In this document: positions 12,529-23,150 of the stretch, piece by piece
Layout of the letters: each line of letters begins with the position of its first letter
How positions within the stretch are numbered: the first letter of the stretch is position 1
Assembly: GCF_036669915.1 (NCBI RefSeq)
Contig: NC_089318.1
Coordinates: 12,109,571-12,173,570, forward strand
DNA length: 64,000 nt
Source of the DNA: Pocillopora verrucosa
Taxonomy: Eukaryota > Cnidaria > Anthozoa > Scleractinia > Pocilloporidae
Reading direction: 5' to 3'
Made by a program: the position numbers and the translations under genes
Notes under the pieces: model-generated
What the model was told of the DNA's origin: nothing
What the model saw: the letters and a program-made list of their open reading frames with translations, nothing else
Database searches by the model: none

Positions 12529-12631
12529 ATAAAGGAAAAGGACAATCAAAATTAATGACAGTGAAAGTTTCTGAGAATTAGTTATTTTCAGAAAACAAGG
12601 TAAAACAGTTGATGAGATCAAGAATGCTTAA

Positions 12632-13267
12632 GAGCCATTTTCCGAGAAAATCGAAAATCGCAAGACACTCGTAAAAAAATTGAATTTTTTTTTCTTTTGC
12701 CAAAACATCCCTTTTAGTGACCTAATTCAAGAAAAAAAAGTTTTGGGTTCAAGCGATTCATTGTACGGGAGAAATAACAAATAGTTTGAAAAATCGTTTT
12801 ATTGCTGTCTTTTCGCGCTTAAAAACAACAGAATCCGACCACAACTTCGAGAAAACGGTGAACGCATAAGAAACAATCCCTAACATCGAAACTTCAGCCG
12901 AGTATTATTTCGTTCTTAATCTTTAAAATCCTAAAAGAAAATTTGAAGAAAGAAGTTTTTAACATTTACAATCGACAAGTTTAAAAAGGTCGTATTTGTG
13001 TCTCTTGAAATGTTAGAAAATGAAAGCGAACTTTAACCGTTGTAAAAGCCCTCTGGTATATGCCGCTTCCTAGTAAAACCCATATAGAATAAAGCCTTGG
13101 CTATTGAAGCAAATTACAGGAACGTTTTAGCTCTGGAAATTAAATACAGCCCTGACACTGGAGCAAGCAATTTGAGAATAAACTTTATGCAAATTAGACG
13201 GCCTGCTGAATGAATTCATACTAAATGCAAAGTTTAGTGTAAAAGGACTACTTACTGTTGCTTGTAA
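12632..13267 (+). repeat. Left terminal inverted repeat, Kolobok-like element
   Basis: It matches the reverse complement of 19122-19767 from the outermost GAGCC inward to about CTTACTGTTGCTTGTAA. Landmarks shared by both arms include the block CATATAGAATAAAGCCTTGG and its mirror image and the GCAAATTAGACGG block. Scattered substitutions and small indels show that the insertion is not recent. The inner boundary is approximate. Confidence 0.8.
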
Positions 13268-14205
13268 TATGTTTTTACAGTGAAAATGTTATTTCTAGCT
13301 TTCAGCTGTGTTGGTAAGAGCCGTAAATAACTTTTTATATGACGACTGAAAAACGTTTGTTTAGCTACTTTGCTACCAGCGAAATCATTGAGATCGCAAC
13401 TTCGAACTGAAGCTGTCATCGCTTGACGAAACTCGGTTACCACAATTTTAAAATAGTTTTCTTCAGGGGGAAAAAGCAGAATTAAAATGCATTCGAGACC
13501 GTTGACTTCGATTTTGAATTCGTTTAGTTAAGATTTCAAGCCACCACAAGGTCTTATGACCTCTACTGACCCGGAAATCGGTTACATGCCAAGGTCACGT
13601 TAGCAAACTGTCACGAAATACTTAATAACTTCTGTTTTCGGCCTTTGTTTTGGTAAAAAAAATATATAAACTTTTCACAGAACAGACCTTCTTGCTTTAT
13701 TTGATTTATATATTTGTATTGGTCTGGACACATGCATATGCTGACCGGCTGTGAAAGACATTCATCACAGTTTTTGATTCAGAGTGGTATAATATTTCCC
13801 AAAATATTTCAAACACAAATGTTTCCTTAATAAGTTCGTTATTCCCGAATTTCCCACCTTGCAATAATCCCTACAGCAAAAAAAGAAAAAAAAAAGCATA
13901 AGCTTGTCCACAACACAACTTCAAACTTGCGTGTGCTTATCGCATCCTTAAAACCTTCCAGACCTCTTCAAAATTGTTGAAAAGCCTATTGAGGTTAATA
14001 ATAATCTTTGAGTTAACTATGACCAATTCACGCCGCGAGCGCGAGAAAAAGAGAACCACTCCGCAGGGCTGAATACGCGATGTGGAGTGTTATAAAATTC
14101 CACATTCTCGCGCGTAACGCTTTCTCTGAGACCTCTAGAAGTGTTGTTTAGCGAAGATAAACAAAGTTATCTTTGGTTAACTCAAAGAACTTGCAGAAAT
14201 ACCTC

Positions 14206-14405
14206 CAGCCTGCATAAAAGGCGCTTTATGAGCCAAGCGAGGCGAAACTGGCATTTTGCACAAAGCGCGAGAAGCGACGAGGGGAGGAGAAAAATAAAGC
14301 TTTATTTTTCTCCATCCCTCGTCTCGCGCTTCGCACTCGTTTCGTGCTCCGAGCAAATGCCGCGTTCGCCTCGCTTGGCTCATAAAGCGGCTGTTATGCA
14401 GGCTA
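14206..14405. mobile_element. 200-bp palindromic MITE with 9-bp target duplication
   Basis: The unit is flanked on both sides by AAATACCTC (14197-14205 and 14406-14414). Its ends are inverted (CAGCCTGCATAA and TTATGCAGGCTA), and most of the element is a fold-back: the GCGCTTTATGAGCCAAGCGA arm on the left is mirrored near the right end, and GAGAAAAATAAAGCTTTATT marks the centre. A 9-bp duplication fits Mutator-like (MULE) MITEs. The two overlapping open frames here are products of the palindrome, not genes. Confidence 0.8.
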
Positions 14406-15022
14406 AAATACCTCTTCACATTTATAAGATAAGGTGTCATTGATTTGTCAGAGCGGGAAGAGACATTTATAACGTGCAAATAGTCACGAGCTGAAAGGTA
14501 ACTGACTGATTTGTAACAAGGACTCATCCTGACAAACGAGAAATGATCTCACTTTCCGAAAAGGAACGCTCTTTTAAACATAAACAAACTTCAAAAATAA
14601 GTAAAGGAAGCAAAACAATGAACAAAATAGATTTTTCTTGACTTAGTTATTCCGGCGAGAACAAATGGTGAATGATTCACTCCTGGAAGCAAGCCTCTGA
14701 GGAGAAGTGAGAACACCGTTTAGGCAAAACTCTACAATTTGTGTACTTTACTAGCCTGTTCACAGACTCTCTTCATTTTTAGATATCGTCGAGTGCACAT
14801 ATAAAAAAAAAAGCGCGTTCCGCCCTCTCTCACGAGCAATCGCTTATCTTGTGCGCGCACCAAATTTCCAAAACAGAAAAACGTCTGTGAGCTGGGTAGT
14901 ACTTTCTGTTTCTACATATTTTTCCCACGGAGCTGGCAAGTGCAATTAATGACGGCTTTTTTCAGCAGGTCAACGTAGAGCGCTTTGCGGCGAACAGGCT
15001 TGGGAGGTACTTCTAATTCTAG

Positions 15023-18000
15023 TTACTGACAAATGTTTTGAAGCATTCCAAGTTTAAGTCGCTCCAGAGATCCTCCCTTGGCCATGGCACAGATATCGTA
15101 CTGATCGTAAGTGATGGGGTGCTGTAGCGTGATGGATAGGATTGTTTCTCTTGCCATGGTAAAGTTTTCCTCTTCTACTACAGCTTGGATTTCAGCATCG
15201 TCGGATGTTTGCCGTCGGACCTTTGCTACAAGACGTGAGAAATATGAAGTGCACTGCTGCGGGGTAAGAAACTCGGATACTTTGAACAAACGAACACCAT
15301 CAGGTCCTTGTGCACGTCTCATTTCACGTGATACGATATCACCGTCCAGTTTTCTGCCTCTGGTTTGACCAATTGTAAACTTCGCATTTAGATAATCCCT
15401 CTGGTTTTGGTTAAAGCGATATGCTTTTTTGCTCGGCTTTAGCGCCCATCCTTCTTTTACCTCTACTTCACCGGATATAGCCTCTCTTGTATCCCTAAAG
15501 GACGCAAACGAAATAACTTGACTGGTCGTGCCCTCCTCCAACCTGGACTTGTAGTCTAGTTTGGCAAGGTCTAACAAAGACCGTTTCTCTAAAGACTTGG
15601 TGCATTTCTCTAAAGATAGGTGTTTTTCGAGAGAAGACAGCCTTTGAAAGACCTTAACACACCCATCCTGAGGGCAGGTAAACACGGATGACGATTCATT
15701 TGTATTGTCAGTGGGATCATGACTGAGTCGGTTTTGGGCTAAGGGGTTTAAAGTCTCCAGAAGAAAACTCAGATGAAAGCCAACTAATGCCATGCTCTGA
15801 AGTAGATAACACATAAAGAAACAAGATATGCATTAACAGCACTGTTCACCTACTTCAATACTTCACTCTGCACAGCCTGTGAAGAGTGCCCCTTTGGTCC
15901 ACTTTGCTGCGCGAACAGATGAAACATTTGCTTTTTACATCTTATGACCGGACATGTTCTTCAGAACTGCCATATTCTGCAATGTTCGTTTTAAAAATTT
16001 TGTAGAACAAATCAAGGACTATAAATTTATAAAGGGTCTAAGGGGCTTAAGTCTTTTACAAAGCAAAACCCCACGGGGTGGCAGACACCCGCTCCTCCTG
16101 CGTACCAGGATGGGAAATGGATGCCTTTCATGCGTCTGAAGGCTATAACAAACGATAAACGTACACCTTTTTACTCAAACTATAAAAAAATATATATTTG
16201 CGCGATGAAATAATTCTAAAAAGGAAGAATTGTGAATTTTCATTAGACTAACCTAAGGAGATACCTCGCTTACCAAACCAGTCGGTTTGGGACTCTCTGT
16301 ATTTTTGTGGCAGGAACTTCATGGCCCAGTCGTTAATTATCAAGACAGTGTTGTCATCAAGTTTCTCCAGTGCATCTATTCTCGCTTGGTCTTGGTTAGC
16401 TGATCTAAGGATGTGGCATTTCCAGGACATTATGGCCAGCTCGGCTGTCTGGAATATAAATAGCGCCTCGTCTTTCGCGTCCTGAGTCGGAAAGGTCGTC
16501 TCGCCATGGACCCGTTAAATCTTTGCCAGAGTTTCCTCAAGACTTTGACAACGGTCACAAAGATCAGTGTGTTGGTGACTGCATTGTTGCTGGTAATCTG
16601 CATCACTACTGTCGCTAAGAGCAAACAACACACAATGTTCTGCTACGTTAGAGGGGCTTGTGACATGAACCTGTTGATAGAACAAAACTGAGATTACTGT
16701 TTGTCTGTGCTTATACTTCAATATAATAGTTAATCAAATGATTTTTAATCTAACATATATTATTAACGTAAGGGGGCGAATAACTTTTAACCTTAACCTT
16801 AGAAAAAAAAAACTATCCTCGTGCGCGCATTGTTAATCTCGAGAATTTATGTAAGCTAGTTACACGTGCACCATTTAGTGAAGAAAAAGAGTACAAAATA
16901 TATATTTGTTTTACGGAATGATTTTGTTGATGAGGTAAAATAAGTACTTACTTTTAGTTTTATTCAAGCTGTCTTTCTGGAGTCAGAATTCACATTACCT
17001 TATAGTCCCCCTTCAAATACTGCTTGCTTGTCATAAGAGCTTTCACAACTGTAGTCTCTCACTCCTTGCCGGAACCTAATCCCCCTATTTGGCGTACGAG
17101 GGCCACGAGATCATCAAATGCGCGAGCACCTTCAGCTGCAAAATAATCTAAGCCCTGCAGTAGTTTTCTTACAGAGGCACTGCACTCAAAGAGTACCCGT
17201 CTCATAGTAGTTTCGCTGAATGGTTTGAAGTTGATCTCCAAACAGTACTGAGTGTACTGTTGTATCACTCGCTCGGGTATCATCATACGGATTACATTAG
17301 GTACTTGAATAACCTCACCAGACGAAAGCTTGAGATGTTTTTGCCCAAATGGAAGGTCCTGAACAAGATGCGGGCTCGTGATGAAACCAAGAAGGTGGTC
17401 AAGCTGCCTCAAGTCTACTTGTATTCATGTGGTAGGCTGTTGTGGAACTTGAGCGCCTCGGCCAAACTGTGATCGATGAAAATTAGCCATGGAGTATCGG
17501 TATCTTGTCAACCCCGGGATATAACGGGAAATGTCGTTGAAAGTTCCAACCCCTGCCATAATCGAAAGCACTTGTCTACGGGTATCCCAGCTGGTTGCAT
17601 TCTCGTACGCTTCTGCTAGGGCCTCTAAATACAAATGCTCTGAATGTGACAACTCGCTTACACCTAGGGCCTTGTTCATAGCCGTAGAAGAGGCTAAACG
17701 TCGCCAGAGTTCACCAGCATTATCAGGGGTGATGCTCTTTAGCACAGTTGCTACTATTTCTGTGGCTCTCCTTGTTTGACGTTGTCTTGTTGAATAAAGA
17801 CCTTTTTGCTATCGTAAGCGTTAATATTAGGTTTGCAAAATATTAACGCCGCGGATAAAAGCCTGCGATTTTTAAAGAGATGAAAGAGATGACTCGTTTG
17901 CTTATCGTTCTTGCAAGCAGGATACAAAAGAGCGGTACACAAGTACTGGGGACTATAATTTTGTCAAATGGAAGGGGACTTTTCGGTTCGACCGACCGAA

Positions 18001-18442
18001 ATAACTTGACCGGTCAAATTGGACCAGCTTCAAAGGCGTTCCCAAATATTCTGGTAGGACCGAATCGAAATGTTCCACTCCATTTGATTTCTAACCGAAA
18101 CTTGCGGAATTTTGGGCTGAATGGAAAGCACCCGAAGATTTTTTTAGAATAACATGACCATCGTGAGGTCTGTGATAAAGAGATGATGGAAATGTACACC
18201 ACTATTAGCCGCTACGTAAGACGGTAAGACAGTACATAAGATTTACCTGCTCTTGCTAACAGCAGTTTCCATTCAGTGTCAAGTGCTGTATCTGCTTTTA
18301 ATCCATACAGCTCGCAGTGCCTCGAAATGTCCCTTGTACAATTTCTTAAAGCGAGAACTTCAACTTGGCCTGGATAATCGCTGCTCAAACCACAGGGTGT
18401 GGCGTCGTGTAATAAACCAGAAAAACTACAAGCCGAAGCCAT
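15023..18442 (-). pseudogene. Decayed multi-exon gene of Kolobok-like element (C2H2 finger, DDE-like fragment)
   Basis: Four minus-strand exons can be drawn with GT/AG sites: 18442-18247, 17770-17063, 16670-16253 and 15796-15023. Exon 2 is helical and contains a GLDYFAAEGARAFDDL motif. Exon 3 has a Cys/His cluster (HCVLFALSD, CSHQHTDLCDRC) and then VLIINDWAMKFLP plus WFGKRGISL, which looks like the first catalytic-Asp strand of an RNase H-fold transposase. Exon 4 has a C2H2-like finger (FTCPQDGC to HLSLEKC) and a homeodomain-like helical segment (FNQNQRDYLNAKF to LTPQQCTSYFSRL). This architecture recurs in large families of uncharacterised cnidarian proteins as I remember them. In-frame stops interrupt exon 2 (17425-17427) and exon 3 (16515-16517). 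The exon or exons that should carry the remaining catalytic residues are absent from the 456-bp interval before exon 4. The start codon is uncertain: an upstream in-frame ATG at 18586 is possible. Confidence 0.6.
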
Positions 18443-19121
18443 GACAAAAAACAAAGCTCTCCCAACAAACGAGACAAACTCCACTAACGCTGTTTCGGTA
18501 TTCGTAATACTAGACGGGAATAATTCAATTAAAAATAATATCGTAGAGGCACGTGCAATAGTAAGTGGCGAAACAGTTCGTGACAATATATAAATTTTAT
18601 TCCAGGAGCATTTGACCTGGAAATGTTTTATTATTATTGTTCCTAGAGTCGAATATTTCTACACTGATGATCTATAAACAGACGTACATTTGTACATTTT
18701 TTCATTGGGACAGCTGCAATTGCTTCTTTGTCTGTTTACATTGTGTACGAAGTATAGCACGTACCGTCATATGCGACAAGCTAGCGTGACCAATCTCTGC
18801 ACGTTTGCTAAATTACACGTCATATGATCTTGTTATCCCGTCTAGTACCTGATTTGTTCGCTCAATAAGAATAATACTCACCTTGTTAACTGTGTGGTTT
18901 GAGCAGTGGTTAATTTTCATCATTGTATGTTATTTTCGGACCAAAACATAATCGGGTTTCATTATTATTAAAGCGTCTGATAATGCGTAATAAGCGCTGC
19001 GTGGGAAGTGTTTAGATAGCTCAAGCGCTGAAGTTGCTTGACACATTTTGGTCAAAATCAGGTATGGATGAGTTGCCACTTCACAGAACAAACAGATTGA
19101 GAGATGGATTTGACTTCTATC

Positions 19122-19767
19122 GTAACAAGCCATGGTAAGTTGTTCGTTCAACAAAACTTTGCGTTAAAAATATGAATTCATTCAGCGGGCCGTCTAATTT
19201 GCATAAATTTTATTTACTCAGATACTCAAATTGCTTACTTTAGTGTGAGGACTATATTGGATTTCCAGAGCTTAAACTTTCCAGTAAGTTAGTTCAATAG
19301 CCAAGGTTTTATTCTATATGGGTTTTATTAGGAAGCGGCATATACCAGTGGCCTTTTACAACAGTTAAAGTTCGCCTTCATTTATTAACATTTCCAGGGA
19401 TACATATTTAACCTTTTTAAACTTGTCGATTGTAAATGCTAAAAACTTCTTTCTTCAAATTTCTTTCAGGAAATTAAAGAGTAAGTACGAAATAATACTC
19501 GGCTGAAGTTTCGATGTTAGGGATTGTTTCTTATGCGTTCACCGTTTTCTCGAAGTTGCGGTCGGATTTTGTTCTTTTGAGTACGAAAAACCAGCAAAAA
19601 ATCGATTTTTCAAACTTTTTGTAATTTCTCCCGTACAATGAATCGCTTGAACCCAAAATTATTTTTTCTTTAATAAGGTTACTAAAAGGGATGTTTTGGC
19701 GAGAGGAAAAAAAATTCCCTTTTTCCACGAGTGTCATGCGATTTTCGATTTTCTCGGAAAATGGCTC
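19122..19767 (-). repeat. Right terminal inverted repeat, Kolobok-like element
   Basis: It mirrors 12632-13267. The outer end reads AAAATGGCTC next to TTAA. The inner end lies near a GTAACAAGCCATGGTAAGT sequence, which includes an ATG immediately followed by a GTAAGT splice-donor consensus on the plus strand. The inner boundary is approximate. Confidence 0.8.
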
Positions 19768-19771
19768 TTAA

Positions 19772-20218
19772 TTTGTCACTGTAAGATTGCAAATGGAAGG
19801 TAGGGCGAAAAAAAAAAAGAAAGGTTGAGGGGAAGGGGGGGTGGGGAAGGGGTTGCAGACTTACCTGTGGAAATTTGTTTAATGCAGGGTTGTCAATAAA
19901 GGTTGCAGTTAGAAATTAACCAAAATGCTAAAGGAGCTGCCTTGAAATTTCAAGACTGTGTTATATAGTTTATTTTTTTCTTTTGTAAATGGCTGTTAAA
20001 CTGGACAACTCTTAGAGAGATGACTTCAAACTTAATTTTAAAAGGCCTGTTCTGGTACCAGATGAATAAGCAGCATTTCCTTATTAATAGGTTTGCAAGT
20101 TTCTCATTACAGATTCCTCTGAAAAAAAGGGAAAAAACTCTTTTCACAATGATTTACTGCTGTCTTTTTTGTTGCTTTCTTAACTTAAAAACAATGTACA
20201 TCATGATAAAATAATTTG
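19772..20218. other. Spacer between Kolobok-like element and Helentron coding end
   Basis: No gene is seen. It contains a purine-rich tract (about 19800-19852, runs of A and G). The 3' end of the Helentron should lie in or near this stretch, but I could not identify a terminal hairpin with confidence. Confidence 0.4.
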
Positions 20219-21859
20219 TTATAGGACACTGTGAAATGAGGCCCAAACAGCTTTATGATCTGTGAAATATGTTTCTAAAACATCTGCTTGTATATCAATG
20301 TTAGATATATTTGTATACATATGATCAATTATTGTGTTGTTGTCAGTTGTATAAGTTGATATGAGCTGTTTGTAATGTTTATCCCTCACTAGTAGATTAT
20401 ACAAAGGTCTTCTGTCTGTTTCAACAAGCCAATTTATATTAAAGTCTCCAGTAATGATATTGTTGTCTGGTGAAATGTTATTCAATACCTCAGTTATTGC
20501 TTCACAAAGTTGTCTTACAGGCACGTTTGGGGAGCGATATATCCCTATGATTGTCCAATCCTCAAGACTTGCTAACTTAATTACTGTCATTTCAACACCA
20601 TGTATATTGTGACAATAGGGGTAGCCAGGTAAGTATGGGATTTTACTGTACACAGCTGTACCACCATGAGGCCTTGATCCATTACTGGAATTAAGGTTAT
20701 CATTACGGAAGAGAACAAAACCAGCAATGTCATACATGTCATTATTATCTTGAGAACTAAATCTTGTTTCTGTGAAAATATTGATATAATTAATATTGAT
20801 TAAATAATTTAAGTCTTCACGTATATCTTCTATGTGTCTGTGAAGAGACCTTGCATTAAAATAACACAGTTTAAGAAGGGAAGATGTTATGTCATAGAGG
20901 GGGGAGATGCAAAGCTTAAGTTTTGCAGTTGTTCTTAATCTCTCTATTTCCTTCTTAACATCTGGATTAACAGCAATCTTGCTTTCACACAAATCAGAAA
21001 TATACAGGCCTTCTATAGCAGTCACTCTACTGAGTCCCACATAATGTATGTGTGGAATAGTATTTCTGGTACTAAAATCCACAACAATTCTACTTTCAGT
21101 ATCACCTTGTGACCTGTGAATTGTTTTTGCTGCTGCAGGACGCAATGGAAATTGTTTTCTAACAACTTGTGCTGTTTTGTTTCTACCTACTGCAAACTGT
21201 GTAGTCACAGGGTTTACTGGGGTCCATGTGTGTTCAATTCCTTGTACATACAAATGTCTTTTTTCATTCTTTGTTTTCTGACCTACATCTGAGTGGTCAA
21301 ATTGTACCCATACAATACCAGATGGTTTGGTTTGTTGATGTAACTGAACTAGTTTAACAACATTTCCAGCACCATTTGTCATGCCATCTTCAGTTCGTAT
21401 ATTCATAACAAGATCTGTTCTTTCACCCTCAGCAAGACAAAGTGTTGAGGCTAACTGTTTTGTTTTTCTTGGATCATTGGGTATTTTTCTTAGTATTTTG
21501 TTTCTTATCTCTGGAGAGATAGCTCCAATAACACTATCTTGAGCATTTATTATGAATTTGTTTCCTGTGGCTGCATTATGAGCCCTTTGATTAAATTCAT
21601 CTACTTTCGCATTCTGTATAAATAAGTGAGGTGCATCTATTGGATTGTTGATTACTTCATGTATAGCTCTCTCTTTAAGTTTTGCAATGTCAGCAGCTGT
21701 GTGTTTACCTTCACGCAACCTATTAAGTAGTTCTGCAAACAATTTGCTGTCTCTTTGACGCATGATTTCATTAAGTTCAAACATTTTAAAGTGTTTATGC
21801 CATAAACTGGGAGAAAGAACAGCATAATCTACATTTTTGAGGTCTGAAAATATAAGCAT
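20219..21859 (-). pseudogene. Helentron helicase C-terminal half plus EEP endonuclease domain
   Basis: The first about 330 codons hold the later motifs of a PIF1-like SF1B helicase: ELNEIMRQRDSKLF, then KTIHRSQGDTESRIVVDF and HIHYVGLSRVTA. About 200 codons of an APE-like EEP nuclease follow, with CYFNARSL (Asn), NIFTETRF (Glu), ITGDFNINW (Asp/Asn) and YFTDHKAVW (Asp-His), which are all the usual catalytic positions. The helicase would unwind donor DNA in rolling-circle transposition; the EEP domain is the Helentron hallmark and its exact role is not established. The frame is separated from the upstream helicase half by a frameshift at about 21848. The ATG at 21859 is an artefact of that break, not a true start. 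Confidence 0.85.
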
Positions 21860-21911
21860 CCATAACAGGTTCTAATTGGAATAAGTCACCAATAGCAATT
21901 ATGCTCACACC

Positions 21912-22337
21912 TCAAAAATCCTCTCTACAGCCTTTTATATCTTTAAGCCTATTGTTTAGCTGTATTGCAAACATACCATTTCCTACCATTGAGATTTCAT
22001 CAACAAAAATCAATTTAACACCTCCAAACTGACTTCTCAAAGTGTTTAGTCTACTTGAATCAAGCTGTTTGTAATTTCTCAGCGATTGATTGGCAGGAAT
22101 GGCCAGAGTGCTATGAAGAGTGTTACCCTTAATGGTATATGCAGCTTTACCAGTTGGAGCTAATAGTATAACTTTGATCTGATGAAAATCATCACCAGCT
22201 CTAGTGTTATAATACTTAAGTGCTGCCTGATACAAAGCCTTTGTTAAATGTGATTTGCCCACACCAGCCCCTCCACTGAGGAAGCAGTAGAAAGGGGTTT
22301 CTGAGGTTTTAATCTGATGTAAAATGTGATAAAAAAA
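21912..22337 (-). pseudogene. Helentron helicase N-terminal half
   Basis: This piece carries the Walker A motif SGGAGVGKSHLTKAL, the motif Ia-like VILLAPTGKAAYTIKG and Walker B IFVDEISMVG. The open part runs on in the same frame from the segment upstream: only a TAA codon at 22338-22340 separates them. It ends at a TGA at 21912-21914, after which the same frame continues into the motif III sequence AIGDLFQLEP before the frameshift. This indicates two point-mutation stops in one ancestral reading frame. Confidence 0.85.
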
Positions 22338-23150
22338 TTATTTTTGCTCTTTATTGAGTGTCTGGATCATTTGACGAAAATCACAATCTGGTAATTCATT
22401 CAATATCAGTGGTTCACCATTCAGCGATGTTGATGGAATGCCAAGATCATCAGAGAGGTCATAGTTTTCACTAAAATCAGGATGTAAATCTTCGGTACCC
22501 TCAGCTTCATCTTGCAATTCAACATTTTGTGTGTTTGGTGCTATGGGATCAAACTGCTCATCATTATAATCTGTGTTGTGTAAATCTTGTTCAATCTCAT
22601 TTAAATCTTCACTACAGACAGCATACTGCATCATTTGTTTATCTATCTGTTCTTTCAAAAGAAGGTAATACTCTTGATATGAAGAACTGTTCCCCATTAA
22701 ATCAGTTTCTTCATTTCGCCATGAAGTAAAAAGCATAATAAGTTCACAGTAGTGTTTTTCTGATTGAGATTTTACATTGAACCACACACTCCTAATTATT
22801 CTGGGTTTTAAATGCTGTTTTGGATTTCCTGGTTTTCCAACCTGTGTGCTTTCTTTGGCACAGTCAAAGAGCTCATCATCATTGTTTTCATCATCATCTA
22901 TTGTCTCCAGTGGGAGATTATCCAAATCAGTACTTTTGGATTTTTTCATGAAAGGTTTTTGACAAGAATCATACAATGCGGCCCAATCAGCTAGTGAAAT
23001 ATTCTCAAAACTGGCAGGTCTTTGTTTATACCTGTTTAACAGACCACTACAGTGAACTTCTTCTGAGTCATCATCCATTTCTTCTATTTCATTCATTGGT
23101 TTCAAGAGTTGCACTCTTTCCTCAGGAGGTGTGGTGTTAATAAAAATCAC
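22338..23150 (-). pseudogene. Helentron acidic linker between Rep and helicase
   Basis: 270 codons, rich in Asp/Glu, joining the Rep domain to the helicase. Recognisable pieces include FINTTPPEERVQLLKP and LADWAALYDSC, which occur in this position in Helitron-family proteins. It overlaps the end of the Rep frame by 14 bp in a different frame, showing a one-base shift at about 23145. It ends in the TAA that precedes the Walker A block. There is no independent start codon; it is a segment of the broken polyprotein. Confidence 0.8.

Larger units (their letters stand above)
12632..19767 (-). mobile_element. TTAA-flanked Kolobok-like DNA transposon
   Basis: Both ends carry the same sequence in inverted orientation, starting GAGCCATTTTCCGAGAAAAT, and each end is bounded by TTAA (12628-12631 and 19768-19771). 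The inverted repeats extend about 640 bp with moderate divergence. A TTAA target duplication with ends of the form RRG is characteristic of the Kolobok superfamily; piggyBac also uses TTAA but has CCY ends. The element is 7136 bp and encodes one decayed multi-exon gene on the minus strand. A 200-bp MITE is nested inside. Assignment to Kolobok rests on the termini only; I could not confirm it from the protein. Confidence 0.75.

Noticed and set aside
14141..14527. Two overlapping opposed frames with similar sequence (FMSQARR)
   Set aside because: Both are readings of the palindromic MITE at 14206-14405.
12632..19767. piggyBac assignment for the TTAA-flanked 7.1-kb element
   Set aside because: Ends start GAG rather than CCY, TIRs are hundreds of bp, and the encoded protein does not resemble piggyBac transposase.
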